From positions 93,016 to 157,015 of the forward strand of contig DZBJ01000001.1 of assembly GCA_022736275.1 (NCBI GenBank): a stretch of DNA of 64,000 bases, in the 5' to 3' direction. The position numbers and the translations under genes are program-made. The stretch is from Rikenella microfusus (GTDB lineage Bacteria; Bacteroidota; Bacteroidia; Bacteroidales; VadinHA17). Below, one piece after another: positions 9,293 through 17,385 of this stretch; positions within the stretch are counted from its first letter, which is position 1, and every line of letters starts with the position of its first letter. The notes under the pieces are model-generated. The model was not told where the DNA came from and searched no databases. It saw only the letters and a program-made list of their open reading frames with translations.

Positions 9293-10045
9293 ATGTTCAA
9301 GGAGATAAAGATACTTTCGGACCACGGCAAACAGTACATTCCTGACCTCAGAAACCAACCGGTCTCAGCGAGGTTCAGGGGCAGACCGGTAATCTCTGCT
9401 GCAATAACCGGGGAGGAGATTGCCAGGGTTTCTTCCATTTGCCCTGTAAATGCCATTGACAGGCGCAACGGTTCAATTGACCTTGGCAGATGCACCTTCT
9501 GCAATGAGTGCGCACTGATGATACCCGGCACTATCAGATTTACAAATGATTACCGGATTGCGGCAAGCAGGAGGGACGATTTAATTGTCAGGCCCGGCCA
9601 GACCGGACCTATGAGACTTAATGAGACCGCTGTCAGAAGTGATATCCGCCGTCTGTTCCGCAGGTCGCTGAAGCTCAGGCAGGTATCTGCCGGAGGTGAT
9701 AACTCCTGTGAAATGGAACTGACCGCAGCGGGGAATGTCAACTTCGATCTCGGGCGTTACGGCATTGAGTTCGTGGCTTCGCCGCGCCATGCAGACGGCA
9801 TCGTAATTACAGGCCCGGTGACAGACAACATGTCTGAGGCCCTGGAAATTACCTATAAGGCAGTACCATCACCCAAGATCATTATCCTTACAGGTACCGA
9901 CGCCATCAGCGGAGGGTTGTTTGAAGGGAGTCCCGCCCTGAAACGCGGATTTACAGTCAGACACCCGGTTGATCTGTATGTTCCCGGAAACCCTGCCCAC
10001 CCTCTGTCCTTCATCAACGGGGTCATGGATATGCTCGGACTCTAA
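9293..10045 (+). CDS. Ehr-like small subunit: half-ferredoxin fused to NuoB/HyfI-like domain
   Basis: A 250-residue fusion. Residues 30-90 resemble a two-cluster ferredoxin, but only C50 (from a CP), C67, C70 and C73 remain, enough for one [4Fe-4S]; the other CxxCxxC and second CP are gone. Residues 125-250 resemble NuoB/HyfI/HycG (FVASPRHADGIVITGPVTDNM, AISGGLF, HPVDLYVPG). Of the four cysteines that bind the proximal N2 cluster only C139 survives; the others are Asp136, Asp203 and Asn233 in my alignment by eye. Electron transfer through N2 therefore looks impossible. This is the last gene of the operon, 17 bases after the large subunit and followed by a hairpin. Confidence 0.8.
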   Translation: MFKEIKILSDHGKQYIPDLRNQPVSARFRGRPVISAAITGEEIARVSSICPVNAIDRRNGSIDLGRCTFCNECALMIPGTIRFTNDYRIAASRRDDLIVRPGQTGPMRLNETAVRSDIRRLFRRSLKLRQVSAGGDNSCEMELTAAGNVNFDLGRYGIEFVASPRHADGIVITGPVTDNMSEALEITYKAVPSPKIIILTGTDAISGGLFEGSPALKRGFTVRHPVDLYVPGNPAHPLSFINGVMDMLGL

Positions 10046-10104
10046 ATATTAGTCTGCAGTCTTTAGCCGGCAGTTATTGCAGGCAGTAGAGGGGCGAACG
10101 TTAA

Positions 10105-10127
10105 AAAATGACCCGGTGGGTCATTTT
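10105..10127 (+). terminator. Hairpin terminator after the Ehr-like operon
   Basis: Perfect 10-bp arms (AAAATGACCC and GGGTCATTTT) around a 3-base loop, 60 bases past the stop. The T-run lies inside the right arm, so it could act on both strands. Confidence 0.6.
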
Positions 10128-10165
10128 AGCGATGCAGCCAGATTGCAGGGGAGGCATTAGTGAGT

Positions 10166-10339
10166 AATTAAGAATTAAGAATTGAGAATCAGATACTTAG
10201 TCCGCAGGTTAAGGAGTCAAACGACGAAATCCCGACCACGAAGTGAGTCGGGAACAGCATGACCGCATGACAGCAGGACCGCAAGACCGAAGGACCTTTA
10301 GGCCTTTGACTTTAAGGACTTTCGACTTTACAGACTTTC
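10166..10339. repeat. Intergenic short tandem repeat tracts
   Basis: The 296-base gap between the Ehr-like operon and the M20 gene holds, besides the hairpin, a tract of four units of AATTAAG type in exact 7-base steps (10166-10193). It also holds GAC-starting units in 8-base steps (10261, 10269, 10277, 10285, 10293) and four GACTTTM units (10308-10339) spaced 9, 7 and 9 bases. No gene is supported here. Confidence 0.6.
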
Positions 10340-10341
10340 AA

Positions 10342-11679
10342 CTAATTACCCTGTTTCGAGTTGAACAGGTCTATCAAAGTCAGGCTCATAGCGCTCACGC
10401 CTGTAATGTAGGCAGGTGCGAAATCAGGATAGAAATTGCTGCTGTGCAGCCCCGGCAACATCGTTCCCTTTTCCAGGCTCTCACGGTAGTCCGCAGGGCT
10501 GACTCCTCCCAGCCAGAAGAGAGCGATCTTTACTTTCTCAGGTGTGCGGCCGTATCTGCCGAAATCCTCAGCCACTGTTGCCGGATCAACCCTGATGACA
10601 TTCTCCTTTCCAAGCATGCCCGCCATTGAGGCTGTGGCCCTGCTCACAAGGTCAGCGTCATTTTCAACCGGGGGAGTATATTCACTGCCTGTGGTTAAAA
10701 GAGGCATCCTGTCTGCGCTCAGTCCTGCTGCGGCAGCATTACCGTCAGCAATCCGCCTGATTGCTGAGATGATCTGCCTGTATACATCATCAGTAAAGAA
10801 TCTGATGGTTAGTTTCATATCCACCTCCCCGGGAATGATATTGTGCTTTGTGCCGCCGTGTATTGCGCCTACTGTAACTACGGCAGGTGCGACGGGATTG
10901 ATCTCGCGGCTCACTATGGTCTGGAAATCAAGTATCATCTTGGAGGAGAGGACTATCGGATCAATTGTCTTGTGAGGCATCGCCCCATGTCCGCCTATGC
11001 CGAAGACCTTTATATCGACCGAGTTCACTCCGGCGAAGATGGGACCGGGAAAATAGCCTACTGTCCCTGCCGGAAGGTCGGAACTGACGTGGTAGCAGAG
11101 TGCATAGTCCGGCACGGGAAACCTTGTGTACAGCCCGTCATTTATCATCTGTCCTGAACCCCCGCTGACCTCTTCAGCCGGCTGGGCAACAGCAATTATG
11201 GTCCCGCTCCATTTGTCCCTGAGTGACACAAGTGTTGAGAGGGTGCCATGCCATACCGTCATATGAAAATCGTGACCGCATGCATGCATCACCGGTGTCT
11301 CCATCCCCTGGAGGTCAGCGGTGGTGACAGTGCTGGCCCATGGCAGTCCCGTTGTCTCCTTCACAGGCAGGGCATCCATATCGGTCCTGAGCATGATAAC
11401 GGGTCCCGGTCCGTTCCGGAAGAGACCAACCACACCGTTTCCTCCTACATCTTTTGTCACCTCAAACCCAAGCTTTTCAAGTGCCAGCGCCATCTTTCCG
11501 GCTGTTTTGAACTCCTGCAGAGAGAGCTCCGGATTCTGATGCAGATCACGGTACATCGCTTCAGCCGGGGTCACAGATCCGGATGCTTTCTTTTTAATCA
11601 GTTCATTTAAATCCTGACCCGCGGCAGGCAATGCAAGGCACAGGAAAAGGATTAACGCAATTTCAGGCAGTTTTTTCAC
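10342..11679 (-). CDS. M20D-family amidohydrolase/carboxypeptidase, exported
   Basis: A 445-residue zinc peptidase of family M20, subfamily D (hippurate/IAA-amino acid hydrolase type), which removes acyl groups from amino acids or cleaves short peptides. Metal-site motifs are RTDMDALP (98-105), HACGHDFH (132-139) and the catalytic AEE near 168-170. The N-terminus (KKLPEIALILFLCLALPAAG) is a signal peptide, so it acts in the periplasm. I chose the GTG at 11679: it begins exactly at a signal peptide, and a -7 promoter box lies at 11700-11707, which would place the in-frame TTG at 11736 outside the transcript. It converges on the Ehr-like operon. Confidence 0.85.
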   Translation of the reverse strand: MKKLPEIALILFLCLALPAAGQDLNELIKKKASGSVTPAEAMYRDLHQNPELSLQEFKTAGKMALALEKLGFEVTKDVGGNGVVGLFRNGPGPVIMLRTDMDALPVKETTGLPWASTVTTADLQGMETPVMHACGHDFHMTVWHGTLSTLVSLRDKWSGTIIAVAQPAEEVSGGSGQMINDGLYTRFPVPDYALCYHVSSDLPAGTVGYFPGPIFAGVNSVDIKVFGIGGHGAMPHKTIDPIVLSSKMILDFQTIVSREINPVAPAVVTVGAIHGGTKHNIIPGEVDMKLTIRFFTDDVYRQIISAIRRIADGNAAAAGLSADRMPLLTTGSEYTPPVENDADLVSRATASMAGMLGKENVIRVDPATVAEDFGRYGRTPEKVKIALFWLGGVSPADYRESLEKGTMLPGLHSSNFYPDFAPAYITGVSAMSLTLIDLFNSKQGN

Positions 11680-11699
11680 GGCATTGGTCGTATTATGTC

Positions 11700-11707
11700 C
11701 AAACTTA
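11700..11707 (-). promoter_or_regulatory. -7 box (TAAGTTTG) for the M20 peptidase gene
   Basis: A match to TAnnTTTG on the minus strand, about 20 bases before the GTG at 11679. It supports that start over the upstream TTG. No well-spaced -33 TTG is seen. Confidence 0.4.
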
Positions 11708-11882
11708 CATAAAATCGCCTGATTTTTCACAGGCAAGTATAATTCAAGGGCCCGGACAGAATTTAGACAGGAAATTTAAGAATATATCCTGACCTGCTGG
11801 GGTCTCTTAAAAATTACAGGAACCATCTGCAGTAACCGGCTTTTTATTACCTTAGATTCCTCCAACATAACTCTACTGGATT

Positions 11883-13934
11883 ATGAAGAACATCTTATTA
11901 ATCGGAACAATTGCATTTATGGGAACAGCACTTTTTTCTTCATGCGGGCAGACCGGAGAGAAGGCTGCCGCGAGTGATACTTTCACCTATGAAGTTGACA
12001 GGTTTGAAGATATCAGCGTGCTGAAGTACAGGCTGCCGGGGTTTGAGCAGCTTTCTCCGGGAGAGAAGGAATTGATCTACTGGCTGTCTGAGGCAGCCCT
12101 TTGCGGGCGGGATATCCTGTGGGACCAGAATTTCAAATACAATTTTGTCATCAGAAGGACCATCGAGGCTATAATAGATTCTTACAGCGGTGACCGTGAG
12201 ACGGAAGAGTTTAAGGCATTCATCACCTACGCCAAGAGGGTCTTTTTCGCCAACGGCATACACCATCACTACTCCAATGACAAGTTTGTGCCGGGATTCT
12301 CAAAAGAGTATTTTGATGCTCTTGTAATGGCAAGCGATGTAAGCCGGCTCCCCCTGAAGGACGGAGAGACAGCAGCAGATCTGGTAGTCAGGCTTACCCC
12401 CGTTTTGTTTGATCCGCAGCTGTATGCGAAAAGAGTTGACCAGTCGGAGGGAGCTGACATGATCACCGCATCGGCCAATAACTTCTATGAAGGCGTTACA
12501 CAGTCCGAGGTTGAGAACTACTACGGGTCCCTTGCTGATCCATCCGATCCCAGGCCGGTTTCATGGGGCCTGAACTCGAAGGTGGCAATGGTTGACGGCA
12601 AGGTTACGGAGATCCCTTACAGGTCAGGAGGTCTTTACGGGGAGGCAATTGACCGCATCATTGCAAACCTTGAAAAAGCCCGTGACGTGGCGCTTAGCGA
12701 GACGCAAAAGATGGAGCTGGATCTTCTGATTGATTACTACAGAACAGGTGACCTGAAAATCTGGGACGAATACAACGTCCTGTGGGCGGGGAATACTGAT
12801 CTGTCAGTTGACTATATTAACGGTTATATTGAGACCTATGGTGATCCGCTGGGTATGAAGGCTACCTGGGAGGCGGTGGTGGATTACAAGGACATTGAGG
12901 CATCAAAACGCACCGGTGTGATCACTGACAATGCCCAGTGGTTTGAGGATAATTCGCCTGTTGCTCCTGAGTACCGGAAAGAGAAGGTCACCGGAGTTGC
13001 CGCCAGAGTAATTAATGTGGCAATGCTGGGTGGCGATTGCTACCCTGCGTCGCCGCTCGGTATCAACCTTCCGAATTCGAACTGGATCAGGACGGAGGCG
13101 GGGTCAAAATCCGTCACCCTGGCGAACATAACAAATGCCAAGGACATAGTATCTCGCGGCAGCGGATTCCTTGAGGAGTTTGCCCTTGACCAGCCGGAGA
13201 TTGAGAGGGCTGTGAAATTCGGTTCGCTCTCCGATGCCCTGCATACCGATATGCATGAGTGCATAGGTCATGCCAGCGGCAAGCTTGCACCCGGAACAGA
13301 TCCTAACGCCCTGAAGAACTATGCCTCGCCGCTGGAGGAGATGAGGGCTGACCTCTTCGCTCTCTATTTCATGATGGATCCGAAGATGATTGAAACGGGA
13401 CTGATGCCTTCTGACGAGCCGGCAAAAGCTCTGTATGACAATTATATCCGTAACGGGCTGATCACGCAGATAGTCAGGATCAAACCCGGGAAAGATATTG
13501 AGCAGGCTCACATGAGATGCCGTTCAGCCATTGCTCACTGGGTCTTTGAGAAGGGGAAGGCGGAGAATGTTATGGAAACGGTTAAGCGTGATGACAAGAC
13601 TTATATAAGGATTAACGATTACATGAAGCTGCGTACCCTCTTCGGGGAGATGCTCAGGGAGGTTCAAAGGATTAAGTCGGAGGGTGATTTTGAGGCCGGC
13701 AGGAGCATGATAGAAAACTACGGTGTAAAGATAGACCAGGATCTGCATAAGGAAATCCTTGCCAGGTATGAGAAGCTTAACCTGGCGCCCTACAGCGGCT
13801 TTGTGAACCCGGTGATGACAGCTGTATCAGATGCACAGGGAAATATCACTGATGTGAAGATTGAGTATTGCTCTGATTATCTTGGGCAGATGATGGAATA
13901 CGGAAAAAAATATTCTTTTCTGCCGGTTTATTGA
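11883..13934 (+). CDS. Dipeptidyl-peptidase III family (M49) lipoprotein
   Basis: A 683-residue zinc peptidase. The M49 signature HExxGH appears as HECIGH at 458-463, followed by the second zinc/glutamate motif EEMRAD near 485. M49 enzymes release dipeptides from the N-terminus of short peptides. A lipoprotein signal (hydrophobic stretch then FSSC, Cys near 22) puts it in the periplasm or on the outer membrane; Bacteroidetes forms of this family are commonly exported, unlike the cytosolic eukaryotic enzyme. Length fits the family. It is divergent from the M20 gene and probably shares a role with it in peptide use. Confidence 0.9.
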   Translation: MKNILLIGTIAFMGTALFSSCGQTGEKAAASDTFTYEVDRFEDISVLKYRLPGFEQLSPGEKELIYWLSEAALCGRDILWDQNFKYNFVIRRTIEAIIDSYSGDRETEEFKAFITYAKRVFFANGIHHHYSNDKFVPGFSKEYFDALVMASDVSRLPLKDGETAADLVVRLTPVLFDPQLYAKRVDQSEGADMITASANNFYEGVTQSEVENYYGSLADPSDPRPVSWGLNSKVAMVDGKVTEIPYRSGGLYGEAIDRIIANLEKARDVALSETQKMELDLLIDYYRTGDLKIWDEYNVLWAGNTDLSVDYINGYIETYGDPLGMKATWEAVVDYKDIEASKRTGVITDNAQWFEDNSPVAPEYRKEKVTGVAARVINVAMLGGDCYPASPLGINLPNSNWIRTEAGSKSVTLANITNAKDIVSRGSGFLEEFALDQPEIERAVKFGSLSDALHTDMHECIGHASGKLAPGTDPNALKNYASPLEEMRADLFALYFMMDPKMIETGLMPSDEPAKALYDNYIRNGLITQIVRIKPGKDIEQAHMRCRSAIAHWVFEKGKAENVMETVKRDDKTYIRINDYMKLRTLFGEMLREVQRIKSEGDFEAGRSMIENYGVKIDQDLHKEILARYEKLNLAPYSGFVNPVMTAVSDAQGNITDVKIEYCSDYLGQMMEYGKKYSFLPVY

Positions 13935-13949
13935 AAAGTCGGATATCTT

Positions 13950-13988
13950 ACACTGAGGCATAGCATATATCTATGTCAGGATCAGTGT
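13950..13988. terminator. Possible bidirectional hairpin between convergent genes
   Basis: The outer arms ACACTGA and TCAGTGT and inner arms CATAG and CTATG form an imperfect hairpin with an asymmetric internal loop. It lies between the M49 gene and the oppositely oriented phosphate transporter. No T-run follows, so terminator activity is uncertain. Confidence 0.35.
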
Positions 13989-14034
13989 GCCGTGCTGATG
14001 CAACAATTGTGGCAGTAACCTGACCACACTATTA

Positions 14035-15231
14035 TCAGTAGTATTTTTTGTTCATCTTTTCCGTCCTCCTCTTTTCGGCCAGAACGAGGTAACCAAGGTA
14101 AGCTGAGACTGCCACCAGCAGTATGATTATGCTGTACCTTACTATGACGGCAGTTCCCGGTCCTTCGACAGGCGGTGATGCACCCTTGACAGTATGGCCA
14201 ATGTCGATCCCGAACAGGTTTTTGACAAAAAAAAGAAGGAAAAAGGAGAGCAAGCCGGCTGCAACGGGAGTGGTTATCCATCCTGAGGCAATGTTACCCA
14301 GCAATTTCAGGTTGATATTCCTGATACCTTTGTATAGCCCTATTCCCAGCACTGCGCCGACCACCACCTGTGTACTTGAGACAGGTACCAGCGGAATGGG
14401 AGGAAGGCCTATCTTCATCATAATGCCGGAGAGTGCGGTTGATGAAAAGATGAAGAGAACCAGGGCCTGCGACAGCACTACCACGAATGCGGCTTCCGAG
14501 GAGAGTTCGAGGAGGTTGCTGCCGACCGTTTGCATCACCTTTTTGGAGAATGTGAGTATTCCTGCTGCCATGGCAACGGCCCCAAGAAAGAAGAGCTGCT
14601 GGGCACCTGTGAGGGTGAAGAAGCCGAAGCGGGCATCCTCAAGGGGGATACTGGGCACGAAGACCCCCATCACATTGGCGATGTTGTTTGCCCCGAGACT
14701 GTATGCTCCGAAGGCCCCGGCAATCAGCAGTCCGGTCCTGAGATAGGATTCGTATTTAAGAAGATGCACCTTAATCCTCCTCCGTGTGATCTTGACAATG
14801 TGATAAAGGCCGTAGGCGAAGAGGGCGCCAAGAACAGGACCTGTAATCCAGGTAGTTACAATCTGTGTCAGGGCCCTGGTATCAACTGCGTTGTCGGTAA
14901 AAAAGTTCCAGCCGATAATTGCGCCCACTATTGCCTGAGTGGTTGAAACGGGAAGTCCCGCCCTGGTCATGAAATAGACCGTCAGTCCTGCCGCCAGGGC
15001 AACAGTAAAAGCGCCTCCCATGGCGTTCACCGATCCCAGACGGCCCAGGGTGTCGGATGCACCTGCACCCTGCAATACAGCTCCAAGGATTACACAGACC
15101 GAAGCAATGACGGCAGCCCTGACAAAGGATACCATCCTCGACCCGACGGCGGAGCCAAATACGTTGGCCGCATCATTGGCGCCGAGGGTCCACCCGAGAA
15201 AGAGGCCGCTGGTGATGAAGAGGAAGATCAT
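14035..15231 (-). CDS. PiT-family inorganic phosphate transporter
   Basis: A 398-residue membrane protein with the internal duplication typical of PiT carriers: GANDAANVFG at 17-26 and GANNIANVMG at 180-189, each followed by the serine/threonine-rich helices (PVSTTQAIVG; PVSSTQVVVG). It imports phosphate with H+ or Na+ as co-ion across the inner membrane. It starts 2 bases after the stop of the DUF47 gene, a pairing seen in many bacteria. Complete length for a bacterial PiT. Confidence 0.92.
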   Translation of the reverse strand: MIFLFITSGLFLGWTLGANDAANVFGSAVGSRMVSFVRAAVIASVCVILGAVLQGAGASDTLGRLGSVNAMGGAFTVALAAGLTVYFMTRAGLPVSTTQAIVGAIIGWNFFTDNAVDTRALTQIVTTWITGPVLGALFAYGLYHIVKITRRRIKVHLLKYESYLRTGLLIAGAFGAYSLGANNIANVMGVFVPSIPLEDARFGFFTLTGAQQLFFLGAVAMAAGILTFSKKVMQTVGSNLLELSSEAAFVVVLSQALVLFIFSSTALSGIMMKIGLPPIPLVPVSSTQVVVGAVLGIGLYKGIRNINLKLLGNIASGWITTPVAAGLLSFFLLFFVKNLFGIDIGHTVKGASPPVEGPGTAVIVRYSIIILLVAVSAYLGYLVLAEKRRTEKMNKKYY

Positions 15232-15233
15232 AG

Positions 15234-15884
15234 TCAGAGCATTTGCCTGATGGCCATCGATGCAAGCAGGTCAGCCGCTGCCTGTGCAGAGTCGGAGATA
15301 TTCTCAATATGATGTGTAATATATCTTATATGAGCCTTCTCGGCCAGTGATAGATCATCCATCTCATGGAAAACCTTCTTCTTCATCTGGAATGCAGCCT
15401 TATCTGTCTCCCTCTCAAAGAAATAGACTTTGATAAGCTTTTCCCTGATCAGATGTGGTTCACGGAAGAAGGCCCTTGCTGCAGGCAGTAGCTCTTCGGC
15501 GGCATTGCCTGACACTTCTGCAAGCGAAATGAAATCATTTACCAGCGATGCCGGTATATGTGGCATCTCAACGTAAAATTCGTTCAGTGATTTCTTGGCA
15601 GTATCTATGATCTCGTCAAGCTGCCAGAGCAGCTTGACCACCTCACTCCTTTGCTGGGGAAGAATAGAGTGAACTATCATGTCATTCTCTATGCTTCTCT
15701 GAAGTTTGTCGGCTCTGCCTTCAAGTTCATCAATCCTGTTGAGATGATTCTGGAAGGCATCGTGATCACCTTTGACATAAGCCTTGACACCCTCCTTGAA
15801 GATAAGTATCCCTATATCAATAGTATCAAAGAATTCGTCTATCCTTACCGAGAGTTCCCTGGTTGTGCGGGTGAAGAGCGACAT
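15234..15884 (-). CDS. DUF47 (PhoU-like) phosphate transport accessory protein
   Basis: A 216-residue, all-helical soluble protein of the DUF47/TIGR00153 family, related to PhoU. Conserved features include the ENDMIVHSILPQ segment and the acidic/basic C-terminal helix with HHIENISDSA, thought from PhoU structures to bind metal ions. Members are encoded next to PiT transporters and are believed to modulate them. Here it is the first gene of the two-gene unit and has a -7 promoter box upstream. Confidence 0.88.
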   Translation of the reverse strand: MSLFTRTTRELSVRIDEFFDTIDIGILIFKEGVKAYVKGDHDAFQNHLNRIDELEGRADKLQRSIENDMIVHSILPQQRSEVVKLLWQLDEIIDTAKKSLNEFYVEMPHIPASLVNDFISLAEVSGNAAEELLPAARAFFREPHLIREKLIKVYFFERETDKAAFQMKKKVFHEMDDLSLAEKAHIRYITHHIENISDSAQAAADLLASMAIRQML

Positions 15885-15907
15885 ATGCCTGATAATGTTG
15901 GTTAAGA

Positions 15908-15915
15908 CAAATATA
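15908..15915 (-). promoter_or_regulatory. -7 box (TATATTTG) for the DUF47-PiT operon
   Basis: A match to TAnnTTTG on the minus strand, 24 bases before the ATG at 15884. No -33 TTG at normal spacing. Confidence 0.45.
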
Positions 15916-15942
15916 TTAAGAAAACCAAAGTGTTCTGGTCAT

Positions 15943-17313
15943 TCAGAAATCAATAATTCTCTCAACGCGGTGATTTTTAAGATAGCTCTTTATTATAACC
16001 TGTATGTCGCGGTTGTCAGCTGCCTTTTTTATGCATTCATGCACAGCAGCCAGCCCGAACCCGATGTCATCCACACAGAAGTATCCGAAGCCCTCATATT
16101 TGCCGTTGACAATCTTGACAACAGATCGCTCATAACTGTCACGGCCCCGGTCAATGATAAAAAAGTTTCTCTCCCTGAAAATGAACTCATCGAGAGCCAT
16201 CAGCGCCCTTTCATTGTACGATTTGGGATTTTCCTCACCGCAGCATGCTCCTCTGCACAGACTGACCTGCCTGTGGAAGCAGGGGCCGTCAGTATCATAC
16301 GTTCCGGAGAGTTTCTGGCAAAGACAGAATTCGCTGATTATCTGCTCCAGCTTGGCCCGGGCCTTGTCACGTGAGGAAAACAGGGAGAGAGGGACCTCGT
16401 CATCTTTGACATTCCGGTATTCAAACCTGATGTAATTGTTGTTATCAGTATAACTGTAAATACCCCAGCGGAATCCGGTACGTCTCTGGGCCCTGTTATA
16501 GAGAGGTTTCCTGCTCTTGATCTCTGCTGATTCCAGCAAAAGGGCTATTAGTTCGCTCCCGGTCCGCTCCCATGAGATGTCAGCTATCTTTGATCTCATT
16601 TCCATAGCCCTTCCCGAAGTATTGTTCGAGAGGTGGGTATTTATCCTCTGACTCAGGTTGCGGCTCTTGCCAACATAAATGACCTCACCCTTTTCATCAT
16701 AAAAATAGTAGATGCCCGGTTCCTCCGGCATTTCTGCCAGTCTTGCCGTGTCAAGAGACGGGTGAAGCTTTGCAGTCTTCCTGTTTTTTATCAGGCTGCC
16801 GGATTTCAGCGCCCTGTCCTTTTCCAGCAGCAGTTCCAGAAGCCTGACAGTGGCCATCGCATCACCGGAAGCCCTGTGTCTTCCGTTAATTTCAATATCA
16901 AGATCCTTGCACAGGTTCCCCAGGCTGTACGACCTGTGACCGGGAAGCAGTTTTCTGCTGAGTGATACGGTGTCAAGGAGAGGTCTTTTGAAATTGTAAC
17001 CCAGCATGCCGAACTCCTGCCTGATAAATGAATAGTCAAACATTGCATTGTGGGCAACAAAAACTTTGCCTTCAGTTATCTCAACGATCTTTTTTGCCAC
17101 CTCATAGAATTTTGGTGCATCTTCAACCATCTCATTGGTGATACCGGTCATTGAGGTGATGAAGTAAGGTATGTTTCGCTCCGGGTTGATCAGTGTGGAG
17201 TACTCATCAATGACCCGGCTGCCATCATGAATGTAAACAGCTATCTCGGTAATCCTCTCATGCCTGGCGCTTCCCCCGGTGGTCTCTATGTCGATGACAG
17301 CATACACTTTCAA
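15943..17313 (-). CDS. DEDDh exonuclease fused to GIY-YIG (UvrC/Cho-like) nuclease
   Basis: A 456-residue two-nuclease fusion. Residues 1-165 form a DnaQ-type 3'-5' exonuclease with the DEDDh residues visible: D8 and E10 in DIETTG, D93 in HNAMFDYSF, H146 and D151 in HRASGDA. Residues about 195-285 form a GIY-YIG domain like the N-terminus of UvrC and Cho (GIY at 200-202, YVGKS at 213-217). After it comes a cysteine cluster (CLCQ, GPCFHRQ, CRGACCG) resembling the one after the UvrC GIY-YIG domain. The UvrB-binding and RNase H-like parts of UvrC are absent. A role in DNA repair is inferred from both domains; similar fusions are annotated in other phyla. Confidence 0.85.
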   Translation of the reverse strand: MKVYAVIDIETTGGSARHERITEIAVYIHDGSRVIDEYSTLINPERNIPYFITSMTGITNEMVEDAPKFYEVAKKIVEITEGKVFVAHNAMFDYSFIRQEFGMLGYNFKRPLLDTVSLSRKLLPGHRSYSLGNLCKDLDIEINGRHRASGDAMATVRLLELLLEKDRALKSGSLIKNRKTAKLHPSLDTARLAEMPEEPGIYYFYDEKGEVIYVGKSRNLSQRINTHLSNNTSGRAMEMRSKIADISWERTGSELIALLLESAEIKSRKPLYNRAQRRTGFRWGIYSYTDNNNYIRFEYRNVKDDEVPLSLFSSRDKARAKLEQIISEFCLCQKLSGTYDTDGPCFHRQVSLCRGACCGEENPKSYNERALMALDEFIFRERNFFIIDRGRDSYERSVVKIVNGKYEGFGYFCVDDIGFGLAAVHECIKKAADNRDIQVIIKSYLKNHRVERIIDF

Positions 17314-17360
17314 TGGAAAGCTCTAAGATAATTACTTTTAATCCTGCCGCGAATTATTCA

Positions 17361-17368
17361 TAAATTTG
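17361..17368 (+). promoter_or_regulatory. -7 box (TAAATTTG) for the aminotransferase gene
   Basis: A match to TAnnTTTG, 18 bases before the ATG at 17386, in the gap shared with the divergent exonuclease gene. Confidence 0.45.
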
Positions 17369-17385
17369 GGGTAAACAGTGATGTC

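Noticed and set aside
2790..10045. Calling the operon a [NiFe] hydrogenase-4 or formate hydrogenlyase
   Set aside because: Both CxxC motifs for NiFe are missing, the proximal cluster ligands are mostly gone, and no maturation or formate dehydrogenase genes are present.
10243..10629. A 128-codon plus-strand frame
   Set aside because: It begins in the intergenic repeat tract and runs antisense into the M20 gene.
14123..14746. A 207-codon plus-strand frame
   Set aside because: It lies wholly antisense to the PiT transporter, whose motifs are clear.
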